Shown piece after piece: positions 45,778 through 55,043 of a stretch of DNA of 64,000 bases. Location: the NCBI RefSeq assembly GCF_000312365.2, contig NZ_HG003686.1, positions 758,538-822,537 of the forward strand, in the 5' to 3' direction. The notes beneath the pieces are model-generated. The model was not told where the DNA came from and made no database searches. It saw only the letters and a list, made by a program, of their open reading frames with translations. The stretch is from Anaerococcus provencensis (GTDB lineage: Bacteria; Bacillota; Clostridia; Tissierellales; Peptoniphilaceae). A program made the translations under genes and the position numbers. Each line of letters opens with the position of its first letter. Positions within the stretch are counted from its first letter, which is position 1.

Positions 45778-47268
45778 ATGATCAAGTTAAAAAATGTAAG
45801 CTTTGCCTACAGTAAAGATTCAGCAAACATCTTAAAAAATATTAATTTGGAAATTAATGATGGGGAATGTGTTGCCTTTATAGGGGCGAGTGGTTGTGGT
45901 AAAACTACCCTTACAAGACTTATAAATGGTCTTGCTTATAAATTTTATGGAGGGAAATTAAAGGGAGAAATTTCCATAGATGGAATAAATCCCCTGGAAA
46001 AAGAATTATATGAAATAGGGAGGAAAGTAGGATCTATTTTTCAAAATCCCAAGAGTCAATTTTTTGCAGAAAATGTAGAAGATGAAATTGCCTTCGGGCT
46101 TGAAAATTATGGGATAGAAAGAGAAAAAATAGATGAAATAATCAATAATTCCTTAAAATCTATTAATGGAGAAGATTTAAAAGATAAAAACTTATTTCAT
46201 CTTTCAAGTGGAGAAAGACAAAAAATAGCAATTGCTTCAATAAATGCACTTAATCCACCTATTTATGTTTTTGATGAACCGTCTGCTAACCTAGATATGA
46301 AAAGTGTAGAAGCTTTAAGAAAACTTATGCTTTTATTAAAGAAAAATAAAAAGACAATAATCATTTCAGAGCATAGGCTATACTACCTTAGAGGAGTAGT
46401 GGATAAATATTATTATCTTGAAAATGGGGAAATTAGCAATGTTTTTACAGAGGAAGAACTATTATCAAAAAGTGAAGATTTTTTCAATAAGTTAGGATTA
46501 AGATTCTTTTCTTTAAATAAAATATCTCCTAAGATAAATAAGTTAAAAGAGATAAATTCTATGAACTTAGAAAAAATTTCTTTTTCCTATAATAAGAATG
46601 TCCTTATAAAAGATTTGACCTACGAATTTAAAAGTGGAAATATTTATGGAATTATTGGGGATAATGGCATAGGCAAATCTACTCTGTTTAAAATTTTAAG
46701 TGGACTTATGAAAAAAGATAGTGGTTTTATATCTATAAATGGAGAAAAATTAAACAAAAGAAATAGGCAAAAAAGAATATACTACCTGTCAAATAATCCT
46801 GATAGTAATCTTTTTGAAGTTTCAGCAGAAGACGAGTTAAAACTAAATAATAAAGATGCAGATACAGATAAAATATTAGCTGATTTTAACTTAGAAAATA
46901 TAAAAGACATCCATCCACAAATCATGTCAGGCGGACAAAAACAAAGATTAACTATCGCTTCAGCAGAACTTTTAGAAAGAGATGTTTATTTATTTGATGA
47001 GCCAACAAGTGGTTTAGATGGACATAATATGCAAATTATTTCAGAAAGAATGAAGAAATTACAAGAAAAAGAAAAAATTATACTTATAATTTCCCATGAT
47101 TATGAATTTTTGTGTAATTCCTGCAATAAAATTCTTTATTTAGACGGATACTCTTTTGAGGAATTTTCTACAAAGGAGGATAAAGAAAAAATATTAGCTA
47201 TATTAATGGGAAAAAATTTAATATTTAGGAGGGGATTTGATGGATTTAATAAAACAATATGTAAGTAA
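45778..47268 (+). CDS. ECF transporter A component, two fused ATPases
   Basis: The 496-aa protein contains two ABC ATPase domains. The first has Walker A GASGCGKTTL (about 37), signature LSSGERQK and Walker B IYVFDEPSANLD. The second has Walker A GDNGIGKSTL (about 296), signature MSGGQKQRL and Walker B VYLFDEPTSGLD. One gene for both ATPases plus its own S and T genes marks a dedicated (group I-like) ECF transporter. It overlaps the next gene by 29 bp. Confidence 0.92.
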   Translation: MIKLKNVSFAYSKDSANILKNINLEINDGECVAFIGASGCGKTTLTRLINGLAYKFYGGKLKGEISIDGINPLEKELYEIGRKVGSIFQNPKSQFFAENVEDEIAFGLENYGIEREKIDEIINNSLKSINGEDLKDKNLFHLSSGERQKIAIASINALNPPIYVFDEPSANLDMKSVEALRKLMLLLKKNKKTIIISEHRLYYLRGVVDKYYYLENGEISNVFTEEELLSKSEDFFNKLGLRFFSLNKISPKINKLKEINSMNLEKISFSYNKNVLIKDLTYEFKSGNIYGIIGDNGIGKSTLFKILSGLMKKDSGFISINGEKLNKRNRQKRIYYLSNNPDSNLFEVSAEDELKLNNKDADTDKILADFNLENIKDIHPQIMSGGQKQRLTIASAELLERDVYLFDEPTSGLDGHNMQIISERMKKLQEKEKIILIISHDYEFLCNSCNKILYLDGYSFEEFSTKEDKEKILAILMGKNLIFRRGFDGFNKTICK

Positions 47269-48961
47269 AAGAAAAGGATCATATTTTGCATCCGTCCTAC
47301 TTGCGATAGTGGGAGTGGTGGCAGGTTTTTTTTCCTATATATACATGGCAAAAATTGTTGTAAACTTAATTAATGGTGCAAATGATATGAGTTTATATAC
47401 TCCACTATGCATAAATATTTTAATAACATTTGTTATTAAAGAAGTGGCAGCAGGAATATCAACAAGTATTTCTCATACAGCAACCTTTAATTCATTAGGA
47501 GAAATTAGAAATGATATTTCCAAAAAAATATTTAAGATGCCACTGGGAGATGTTCTTTCAAGATCTTCAGGGGAATTTAAAAATATAATTGTTGAGCAAG
47601 TTGATTCTATGGAAACATCCCTTGCCCACTTAGTGCCAGAATTTACTGCAAATTTAGTAGGACCTATTCTATTGTTTATTTACATGTTTACATTAGATTG
47701 GCGTTTAACTTTATTATCACTAATTCCATTTGTGGTGGGAATGGCTACCATGATGTCTGTTATGAATGCTCATTATAAAGAAATGTTTGGAAAGTCAGTT
47801 GCCATTGGTCAACATATGAATAATTCCATTGTTGAGTATATAAATGGAATAGAAGTAATAAAGACATTTAATCAAAGCGAATCATCTTATAAAAAATATG
47901 CTGATGCAGTTTATGATAATGCAAGCTTTTATTATAACTGGATGGGTGAATCTATGAATAGGGTTGCCATAGGTAGATTACTTTCTCCTATGGGAATTAT
48001 TACAATCATACCCTTTGGGATTTTATTTTATATAAATGGAAGTATTGATTTAGGAAATTTAATTACCTTAATCGTCTTATCCTTTGCTACAGTTTCTAGT
48101 ATTTTAAAAATCATGAACTATATGGATGATATGTCAAGAATATCAACTATAACTTCTGAAATAGGAAAGATTTTAGACTCAAGAGAGTTAGAAAATATTG
48201 ACAAGGGAGAAAAAATAGAATCCTATAATATAGAACTTCAAGACGTAGACTTTTCTTACGATGGAGAAAAGAAAGTCATTGATAATCTTTCTATGGAAAT
48301 AAAAGAATCTTCTGTTTCAGCCCTCGTTGGACCTTCGGGATCAGGCAAGTCAACAATAGCAAAACTTATTGCTGGTTTTTGGAATGTAGATAGAGGTTCT
48401 ATTAAAATCGGTGGAGTAGAAACAAAGGATGTGTCTCTCGAAAACTTGTCTTCATTAATTTCTTTCGTATCCCAAGATAATTTTCTTTTTGATATGACTA
48501 TAAAGGAAAATATTAGGCTTGGAAATAAGAATGCCTCTGACGAAGAAATCATAGAGGTATGTAAAAAATCTGCCTGCCATGATTTTATTATGAATCTATC
48601 TAATGGTTATGATACAAGAGTTGGTGAAGGTGGAGGTCATCTGTCTGGAGGAGAAAGACAAAGAATATCTATTGCTCGTGCCATGCTAAAGAATGCACCA
48701 ATCGTAATTTTAGATGAAGCAACTTCTTATATAGATCCTGAAAATGAAGCTCTCATACAAAACGCCTTGGCAAATCTAGTTAAGGGTAAAACTTTAATCA
48801 TAATCGCTCATAGGTTAAAGACAATTGTTGATGTAGATAGGATATTTGTTATTAAAGATGGCAAATTAAATTCTTATGGTACTCATGAAGAACTATTAAA
48901 GTCATCAGAACTTTATAAGGAAATGTATGCTGCAAATTTAAGGGGTGATGAAAATGCTTAA
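47240..48961 (+). CDS. ABC transporter half-unit, exporter fold (1 of 2)
   Basis: The 573-aa protein has an N-terminal six-span type IV (ABC_membrane) domain and a C-terminal ATPase with Walker A LVGPSGSGKSTIAKLIAG, signature HLSGGERQRISIARAML and Walker B IVILDEATSYID. The ATG at 47240 has AGGAGGGG at proper distance; the TTG at 47237 is too close. With the next gene it should form a heterodimer. YbtP/YbtQ and IrtA/IrtB pairs of this fold import siderophores, and such a role fits the AraC/ECF context but is not proven. Confidence 0.9.
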   Translation: MDLIKQYVSKRKGSYFASVLLAIVGVVAGFFSYIYMAKIVVNLINGANDMSLYTPLCINILITFVIKEVAAGISTSISHTATFNSLGEIRNDISKKIFKMPLGDVLSRSSGEFKNIIVEQVDSMETSLAHLVPEFTANLVGPILLFIYMFTLDWRLTLLSLIPFVVGMATMMSVMNAHYKEMFGKSVAIGQHMNNSIVEYINGIEVIKTFNQSESSYKKYADAVYDNASFYYNWMGESMNRVAIGRLLSPMGIITIIPFGILFYINGSIDLGNLITLIVLSFATVSSILKIMNYMDDMSRISTITSEIGKILDSRELENIDKGEKIESYNIELQDVDFSYDGEKKVIDNLSMEIKESSVSALVGPSGSGKSTIAKLIAGFWNVDRGSIKIGGVETKDVSLENLSSLISFVSQDNFLFDMTIKENIRLGNKNASDEEIIEVCKKSACHDFIMNLSNGYDTRVGEGGGHLSGGERQRISIARAMLKNAPIVILDEATSYIDPENEALIQNALANLVKGKTLIIIAHRLKTIVDVDRIFVIKDGKLNSYGTHEELLKSSELYKEMYAANLRGDENA

Positions 48962-50690
48962 TGTATTTAAAAAGATATGGAATTTTTCAAAAGAAGAACA
49001 GGTATATATTAAGAAATCTATTCTCGCTGGATTTTTGCACGCAGTATTTAATGCCCTTGAGTTTGGTGCAATTTACTATATGCTAGTAAATATATTTTCT
49101 AAAACTTTAGACGATAAGGCTATCTTTGTTTGTCTTGGAATATTAGTTATATCCCTTGTTGGAAAGATAATGACACAAAAATCATCACAAATGGCACAAA
49201 CACACGCTGGATATTTTATGGCAGCTCATAAGAGGATAGAAATAGGAGAAAAAATAAAAAGAGTTCCTATGGGTTTCTTTTCAAGCTTTTCACTAGGAAG
49301 ATTAACTACTATTGCTACATCTTCACTTTCCCAAGCAGAAATGTGGGTGCCTATGCTTTTGGTTCTTGTACTTGGTGGAGTTTTAAATACTTTAGTCTTT
49401 GTCCTTGGAACTTTAATTTTTAACATAAAGGTAGGACTGGTTGCTGTAGCAGGTGTGGTAGTATTTTTCATCGTTACATCAATGATGGAGAAAAAATCAT
49501 CAGCTAATGCAGACAAAATGACAGAAACACAAACAAGACTTACAAAAGAAGTATTAGCAACTTTACAAGGAATGCAGGTTATAAAATCCTATAATCTTGG
49601 TGGAGAAAATAACAGGGCTTTAAGAAAGTCTATAAAAGATACATCAAATATACTTTTAGATTTAGAAATATCTGTAGCACCTTACACAGTTATCCAAAGA
49701 ATTGTAATGGGAATAACAACAGTAGCTATGGTCTATGTATCATTAAAATTAAATTTATCTGGTGAACTTCCACTTGCTGAAACAATTCTTATGATTATGG
49801 CATCCTTTATTATCTTTGAAGGCTTAATCGGGGCAGGATCAAACATGGCAATCCTAAGAGCTTGCGAAAATGCTATAGATTCTTTAGGTTTTATCGACTC
49901 TATGCCTGATATAAGAGAAGGAAGTATTACAGAGCCTATAAAAAATCACAATATAGTCTTTAAAAATGTTAGCTTTTCTTATGATGACAGACCAATTTTA
50001 AAAAATGTATCAGCAGAGATAAAAGAAAATACTATGACTGCCATAGTTGGTCCATCTGGATCTGGTAAAACAACATTTTGTAATCTAATAGCGAGATTTT
50101 GGGATGTAAATTCTGGTGAAATTTTAATAGGTGGAGAAAATATTAAAAATTATAAGATAGAAAATCTAATGAATTCTATTTCCATGGTATTTCAAGATGT
50201 ATATCTATTTGAGGATACAATTGAAAACAATATAAAATTTGGAAAACAAAACGCAAGCCATGAAGAAGTTGTAGAAGCTGCAAAGAAGGCAAGGTGCCAT
50301 GAATTTATAGAAAATCTCCCAGATGGATATAATACTATTATCGGAGAAGGTGGAGCAAGCCTTTCTGGAGGAGAAAAACAAAGAATATCCATAGCAAGAG
50401 CCATGCTAAAAGATGCGGACATCATAATCTTTGATGAAGCCACAGCAAGTATAGATCCAGAAAATGAAGATAAATTAAAAGAAGCAATAGAATCATTAAC
50501 AAAAAATAAGACGGTAATAATGATTGCCCATAGACTAAAGACAATAAGAAATGCTGACCAGATTTTAGTCTTAAAAGATGGGGAAATAGTAGAACGTGGA
50601 AATCACGAAGAACTGATTAAAAATAATGGACTTTATTCTGACCTTATCAATGCAAAAGCTAAGGCAGAATCATGGAAATTAAATAATTGA
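48954..50690 (+). CDS. ABC transporter half-unit, exporter fold (2 of 2)
   Basis: The 578-aa partner of the preceding protein has a six-span membrane domain followed by an ATPase with Walker A IVGPSGSGKTTFCNLIARF, signature SLSGGEKQRISIARAM and Walker B IIIFDEATASID. The ATG at 48954 is preferred (AAGGGG 8 nt upstream) over the GTG/ATG at 48945-48948. It overlaps the upstream gene by 8 bp. A terminator follows at 50734. Confidence 0.9.
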   Translation: MLNVFKKIWNFSKEEQVYIKKSILAGFLHAVFNALEFGAIYYMLVNIFSKTLDDKAIFVCLGILVISLVGKIMTQKSSQMAQTHAGYFMAAHKRIEIGEKIKRVPMGFFSSFSLGRLTTIATSSLSQAEMWVPMLLVLVLGGVLNTLVFVLGTLIFNIKVGLVAVAGVVVFFIVTSMMEKKSSANADKMTETQTRLTKEVLATLQGMQVIKSYNLGGENNRALRKSIKDTSNILLDLEISVAPYTVIQRIVMGITTVAMVYVSLKLNLSGELPLAETILMIMASFIIFEGLIGAGSNMAILRACENAIDSLGFIDSMPDIREGSITEPIKNHNIVFKNVSFSYDDRPILKNVSAEIKENTMTAIVGPSGSGKTTFCNLIARFWDVNSGEILIGGENIKNYKIENLMNSISMVFQDVYLFEDTIENNIKFGKQNASHEEVVEAAKKARCHEFIENLPDGYNTIIGEGGASLSGGEKQRISIARAMLKDADIIIFDEATASIDPENEDKLKEAIESLTKNKTVIMIAHRLKTIRNADQILVLKDGEIVERGNHEELIKNNGLYSDLINAKAKAESWKLNN

Positions 50691-50733
50691 TGGAAAGAAA
50701 TATTAAAGTCTTTGAACAGGAAAATTTAGATTA

Positions 50734-50769
50734 GAGGATTTATGCCTAATAGCATAAGTCCTCTTTTTA
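50734..50769 (+). terminator. Terminator of the transporter operon
   Basis: GAGGATTTATGC (50734-50745) pairs with GCATAAGTCCTC (50752-50763) with one mismatch, followed by TTTTT. Confidence 0.85.
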
Positions 50770-50995
50770 TGTTCAAATTAATCATTAAAACTCAAAATAC
50801 TAAAAAAATAAAAATTTTGGTTACCAGAGAGGGCAAATTTCACTTTATAAGGTGAGGGGTATTTTGTCATCTTGCTATAAAAACAAAAATACTTTGAAGT
50901 GCCAATATTCTTGAAGTTGCTTATGTGGAATTAGCACATTTCAGATTTAATCCACTTATCAAGGTAAAAAAAATCAACTTATATAGGAGGTTAAA
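50770..50995. other. Gap between transporter operon and recombinase unit
   Basis: No ORF is visible. It includes the GC-richer stretch GAGAGGGC with CACTT-TATA-AGGTG and GAGGGGTATTTTGTCATCTTG (50834-50875), which may be a structured or regulatory element of the mobile unit. I cannot assign it. Confidence 0.4.
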
Positions 50996-51133
50996 ATGCA
51001 AGCAATAAAGATTTATAGTATGAGAGTTGCTATGTTATGTAGACTTTATGATCTTAAATTAATTAATGATAAGGAATATACAAAAATTAAAAATAGATTA
51101 GAAAATGATTATAAGAAGATGGATAGAAAGTAA
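50996..51133 (+). CDS. 45-aa conserved-looking small protein before the recombinase
   Basis: The short ORF starts MQAIKIYSMRVAMLCRLYD and continues with LINDKEYTKIKNRLENDYKKM, a pattern like the SHOCT-type short helical domain. AGGAGG lies 5 nt before the ATG, which strongly supports translation. It precedes the recombinase by 55 nt. Small ORFs in this position are common next to large serine recombinases and could be a directionality or regulatory factor, but that is inference. Confidence 0.7.
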   Translation: MQAIKIYSMRVAMLCRLYDLKLINDKEYTKIKNRLENDYKKMDRK

Positions 51134-51142
51134 TTGTTCTTG

Positions 51143-51151
51143 TGATATAAT
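51143..51151 (+). promoter_or_regulatory. Extended -10 promoter candidate for the recombinase
   Basis: TGATATAAT (TGN-TATAAT) lies about 38 nt before the recombinase start. No convincing -35 box is present, as is tolerated by extended -10 promoters. Confidence 0.45.
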
Positions 51152-51188
51152 AACACTGTAGAAAGATACAAAATGGGAAGGGGGTAAA

Positions 51189-52967
51189 ATGAATACTAAA
51201 GTAAAATTAATAAAAGCTTCAAATACAGGAGCAAGAAATAGAAATGCACTAGATTTAGAATTAAAACGAGTTGCAGCATATTGTCGAGTTAGCACTGATA
51301 GTAGAGACCAACTTGAATCATATAAATCGCAAGTTGATTATTACGCAAATCTAATAAAAAATAATAAGAATTGGACTTTGGCTGGTATATATGCAGATGA
51401 AGCAACAACAGGAACAACTGCTACTAAAAGAGCAGATTTCATGAGACTAATAAGTGATTGCCAAAATGGATATATAGACATGATAATTACTAAATCTATA
51501 TCAAGATTTGCTAGAAATACATTAGATACCTTAAAGTATGTAAGACTATTAAAGGAAAACAATGTTGGTGTAGTATTTGAAGAAGAAAATATAGATACTT
51601 TGACAATGGATGGAGAGTTACTATTAACAATATTAAGTTCAGTAGCTCAACAAGAAGTAGAAAATACCTCAGCCCATGTAAAAAAAGGACTGAAAATGAA
51701 AATGGAAAAAGGGGAGCTTATTGGTTTTCAAGGTTGCCTTGGATACGACTATGACCCTATAACAAAAAGTGTCTCTATAAATGAAGAAGAAGCTAAGATT
51801 GTTAGATATATCTTTAAAAGATATTTAGAAGGCAATGGTGGTTCGGTCATTGGTAGGGAACTAGAAGAACAAGGATATCTCACCCCTAGAGGTAAAACAA
51901 AATGGTCTGATACTACAGTGCTAGGAATAATTAAAAATGAAAAGTATATTGGCGACATACTAATGGGAAAAACTTTTACAGTTGATCCCATAACAAAAAG
52001 AAGACTAGCAAACTTTGGTGAATCTGATAAATACCACATTGAAAATCATCACGAGCCAATTATATCAAAAGAAGATTTTGAAAAGGCACAGGAGATTAGA
52101 CTTAGGAGAGCACAAAACAGAAACACTATAGCTAACAAGGATAGAAAAAGAGAAAAACTATCAAGACAATACGCTTTTTCAAGTATGCTGGAATGTGGAT
52201 TTTGTGGTGAAATACTTTCAAGAAGAACATGGCACACTAGTTCAATTTATAAAAAAATTAACTGGCAATGTGTAAGGTCAACAAAAAAAGGTAAAAAATA
52301 TTGCCCTCATTCAAAAGGAATACAAGAAGCAGCAATAGAAAAAGCTTTTGTTGAAAGTTATAGGCAATTATGCCATGCAGATTCAACAGTAATAGATGAC
52401 TTTTTAAAAATTGTAGAAGAAGAAATAAATGATAATACTTTAGTCAAAGATTTGAAAAAGTTAGAAAACCAATTAAACAGAATCATTAGTCAAGAAAGAA
52501 AGTTAGTTGATCTGCATTTAGAAGATAGTATAGACGAAGAAGTTTATGCTAAAAAGTATAAAAAACTAACAAAACAAAAAGAAGAATTACTTGATGAAAA
52601 GAAAACATTGGAACTAACGATAAAAGATGAAAACTCTATTAAAGAAAGATTAAAGAAATTTAAAAAGGTGTTAGAGAATAGAGAAATTATAGAGGAATTT
52701 AACAGAACAGTATTTGAAAGCATAGTTGATAAAGTTGTGGTTGGAAGAATTGACAAAGACGGAACAGTTCATCCATATGACTTAACATTCTATTTCAAAA
52801 CAGGAGTTAAAGATAGTCAAGATTCTAATAACTTTAAAGATAAAAGAAAAAATGCCAAAGACAATGACATTAATAAATTGTGTTCCTACAAGAATGACGA
52901 GGATAAAAAATTATGTTCCCAAGCAAAATACAACGCATGTGGAGGCTATTGCATTGATATCACGTGA
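51189..52967 (+). CDS. Large serine recombinase (integrase), C-terminus altered by integration
   Basis: The 592-aa site-specific recombinase integrates and excises the element. The resolvase-type catalytic domain has nucleophile Ser35 in AAYCRVSTDSRDQLESYKSQ and ISRFARNTLDTL. The recombinase DNA-binding domain starts about 170 (FQGCLGYDYDPI). The zinc ribbon is CGFCGEILSRRTWH...WQCVRSTKKGKKYC (about 335-380), with a coiled coil at about 400-500. GGGAAGGGGG precedes the ATG. From codon 583 on, the sequence is the attR core and host DNA (ACGGYCIDIT, stop at 52965). In the excised form the frame would run into the left-end segment at 36066-36218 for 635 aa. Confidence 0.93.
   Translation: MNTKVKLIKASNTGARNRNALDLELKRVAAYCRVSTDSRDQLESYKSQVDYYANLIKNNKNWTLAGIYADEATTGTTATKRADFMRLISDCQNGYIDMIITKSISRFARNTLDTLKYVRLLKENNVGVVFEEENIDTLTMDGELLLTILSSVAQQEVENTSAHVKKGLKMKMEKGELIGFQGCLGYDYDPITKSVSINEEEAKIVRYIFKRYLEGNGGSVIGRELEEQGYLTPRGKTKWSDTTVLGIIKNEKYIGDILMGKTFTVDPITKRRLANFGESDKYHIENHHEPIISKEDFEKAQEIRLRRAQNRNTIANKDRKREKLSRQYAFSSMLECGFCGEILSRRTWHTSSIYKKINWQCVRSTKKGKKYCPHSKGIQEAAIEKAFVESYRQLCHADSTVIDDFLKIVEEEINDNTLVKDLKKLENQLNRIISQERKLVDLHLEDSIDEEVYAKKYKKLTKQKEELLDEKKTLELTIKDENSIKERLKKFKKVLENREIIEEFNRTVFESIVDKVVVGRIDKDGTVHPYDLTFYFKTGVKDSQDSNNFKDKRKNAKDNDINKLCSYKNDEDKKLCSQAKYNACGGYCIDIT
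52935..52944. other. attR core
   Basis: GCATGTGGAG, identical to 36057-36066. The recombinase reads it as ACGG, while the displaced rlmD frame reads HVE. Confidence 0.85.
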
Positions 52968-52983
52968 AATATTATATAAATAA
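52936..52983 (+). pseudogene. Displaced original 3' end of rlmD
   Basis: CAT-GTG-GAG-GCT reads HVEAIALISREILYK and stops at 52981-52983. It aligns with the present RlmD tail HVETIALIQKM. It therefore shows where the host gene continued before the element inserted. Confidence 0.88.
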
Positions 52984-53031
52984 AATCTAGAACTAACTAT
53001 AATTATATTAGTTATAGATATTGAGGTGATA

Positions 53032-53984
53032 ATGTGCTTTTTAGAATTTAAAAATAAATTTATAAATGATGTAATAAATCAAAATAGTAATTTTAATACA
53101 CAGAATCTTAAAAATTCTTTAAATAAAATACCTTTAATATTAAAAGATATGGAAGGTAATAAACTTATAATGATTAGAGATTTAAGCTGTGATGAAACAA
53201 TAGGATTCAATTATATTTCAGAAGACATATCTTGTAAATATGATTTTTTTGAAAACGAACTCATAGTAGGGTTAGTATCACCTGATTGGTCTAAAGGATG
53301 GAGAAATATATCATCTAATAAATATACTTCAGAACTTATATCGAATTATATGTATTTTTCGAGTCAATATGTGCATAGAAGTTATATAATTAACGTCATT
53401 GGAGCATTAGCGCTAGTATATGGAGTATCCAGCTCATTTATGGGACAATCAATGTTTAGATACGGTCACTACAACGTAGATGAAGATTATAAGAAATTTA
53501 CTAATAGTATTGGTATAAATAATACTAAGCATAATAGGAATTACAAAATGTTTATTTATATAATGAGCAAAATAAACGCACTTGATCCTTATGTAAATAG
53601 AGCAATCTTTTATTATTCTAAGTCTCTAGGACTAATAAGTAACTTATTTGAAGAAGAGGCAATCATATGTTTAGATAATTGTATTGATATAATAATTCAA
53701 TCTATAAAAATAAGAGAAAGTTTACCGACAAAAAAAGAAAAATTATGCATAGATATATTAAAAGTATTTTAAATATTAACGATTTAAATATTAGATATCT
53801 AGATTTAATATATGATTTAAGATGCGAATATGGCGCTCACCCTGCTAAAAGTTCCTGGTGGGATTTTAATGAGATTCATATGGATTATTATGACGATATA
53901 ATTTTAAATGTACGTATTGTTTTGATTAGATTTATTGAATATGAAAGTGAGCATAGATTAGTGAAAAATAATCCAACATCTTGA
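53032..53984 (+). pseudogene. Frameshifted unknown gene with HEPN-like motif
   Basis: Two overlapping reading frames form one gene of about 317 codons. The first (53032-53772) ends shortly after an A7 run at 53730-53736. The second continues in the -1 frame to 53984. One extra A would give PTKKRKIMHRYIKSILN and then LIYDLRCEYGAHPAKSSWWDF. RCEYGAH fits the R-x(4-6)-H signature of HEPN RNases, in a helical context. I do not recognise the family. The ATG at 53032 has GAGGTG; the GTG at 53026 lies in that site. It lies next to attR, just outside the element. A7 is a slippery heptamer in phase, so -1 slippage is also possible. Confidence 0.6.
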
Positions 53985-54374
53985 TACGAATGGTTTATGG
54001 ATAATTGTGATTTAATATATGATTTCATTTAATTTTATAGATAATATTACTAATAAATAACGAAATGCATAATAAATAATTTATTTATAAAAGTATCCAG
54101 GCCATATTTCATAATTTAAGTTCTCAATAATTAATCCTTTTGGTAGTTTTGCATCTATTACAGAGTTTTAAATTTATTTTGCTATGCAGTATAAAACGCT
54201 TAAATTGAATAGAGTAATTCGATAGATAAATATAGTAATTATTGATGTATTAGAAAACTAATAAATAAAAGTAGTTATGTTATAAAAATATTTTATATTG
54301 GATTATTTAAATCTTTAAAAGGTTAAATTTTAATAAAAATAATTAAAGTTTGCTATAATTAAGATTGGTATTAT
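53985..54374. other. AT-rich gap
   Basis: No gene is supported. The minus strand has a short coding-like piece (complement of about 54088-54172, KLPKGLIIENLNYEIWPGYF) between stops, perhaps a gene relic. TGCTATAAT at 54353-54361 is a good extended -10 element for the two-component operon that follows. Confidence 0.45.
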
Positions 54375-54389
54375 ATGGAGAATATTTCA

Positions 54390-55043
54390 TTGAAAAAGAT
54401 ATTAATAATTGAAGATGATAAAAATTTAAATAAAGGACTTTCCATAGCTTTAAATAATAATTATGAGGTTTTATCTGTAAGCACAATTAGTGAAGCTAAA
54501 AATTTTATTGATGATGCGGATTTGATTTTACTTGATATGAATCTTCCCGATGGAGATGGTCTTGAAATAATAAAATATACCAGAGAAACTTCATCAATTC
54601 CTATTATAGTTTTATCTGCCATAGATCTTGAAGCATATATCATTTCAGCCATAAATTTAGGGGCAGATGACTATCTAACAAAACCTTTTTCTTTAGGAAT
54701 CCTAGAAGCAAAGATAAAAAGAGCTTTTGAAAAAATAGTTTCTAGTGATTTAAATCTTTATAAGAAAGATGGTTTAGACTTTAATTTCAATGAAAATATC
54801 TTCTATGTAGATAATAATAACATAGATCTCACAAGGACAGAGACAAAAATTTTATACTACCTAATAATAAACAAGTCTCAAGTTCTTACTAAAGAATTGT
54901 TATTTGATTTTGTTTGGGGAATAGATGATGAATTTATTGATCAAAATACACTGAGTGTCAATATTTCTAGAATCAGAAATAAATTAAAACCCTATGACCC
55001 AATAGAAACAGTCTTTGGAGTTGGATATAAATGGCATTTTTAG
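54390..55043 (+). CDS. OmpR-family response regulator
   Basis: The 217-aa regulator has a receiver domain (ILIIEDDKNLNKGLS, phospho-acceptor Asp in DLILLDMNLPDGDGLE, Lys in DDYLTKPFSLGILEAKI) and a winged-helix output domain (LTRTETKILYYLIINKSQVLTKELLFDFVWG...NKLKPYDPIETVFGVGYKW). The TTG at 54390 fits GGAGA 8 nt upstream better than the ATG at 54375, which overlaps that site. It overlaps the kinase gene and probably binds the TGTAAG repeats before the ABC genes. Confidence 0.92.
   Translation: MKKILIIEDDKNLNKGLSIALNNNYEVLSVSTISEAKNFIDDADLILLDMNLPDGDGLEIIKYTRETSSIPIIVLSAIDLEAYIISAINLGADDYLTKPFSLGILEAKIKRAFEKIVSSDLNLYKKDGLDFNFNENIFYVDNNNIDLTRTETKILYYLIINKSQVLTKELLFDFVWGIDDEFIDQNTLSVNISRIRNKLKPYDPIETVFGVGYKWHF

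Larger units (their letters stand above)
36057..52944. mobile_element. Integrated mobilizable element (about 16.9 kb) in the 3' end of rlmD
   Basis: Bounded by the 10-bp repeat GCATGTGGAG at 36057-36066 and 52935-52944. Left to right it carries a tail for rlmD, the detached C-terminal codons of the recombinase, AbiE, a Gabija-like pair, mobC with an oriT-like region, a regulator/ECF/ABC transporter operon, a 45-aa protein and a large serine recombinase. RumA/rlmD is a known target of ICEs and IMEs with serine recombinases in Firmicutes. No relaxase or conjugation genes are seen, so mobility would depend on a helper element. Confidence 0.88.

Noticed and set aside
54088..54172. Minus-strand coding-like fragment with NYEIWPGY
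   Set aside because: Only about 28 codons between stops, with no start, ribosome-binding site or recognised family. Noted as a possible relic only.
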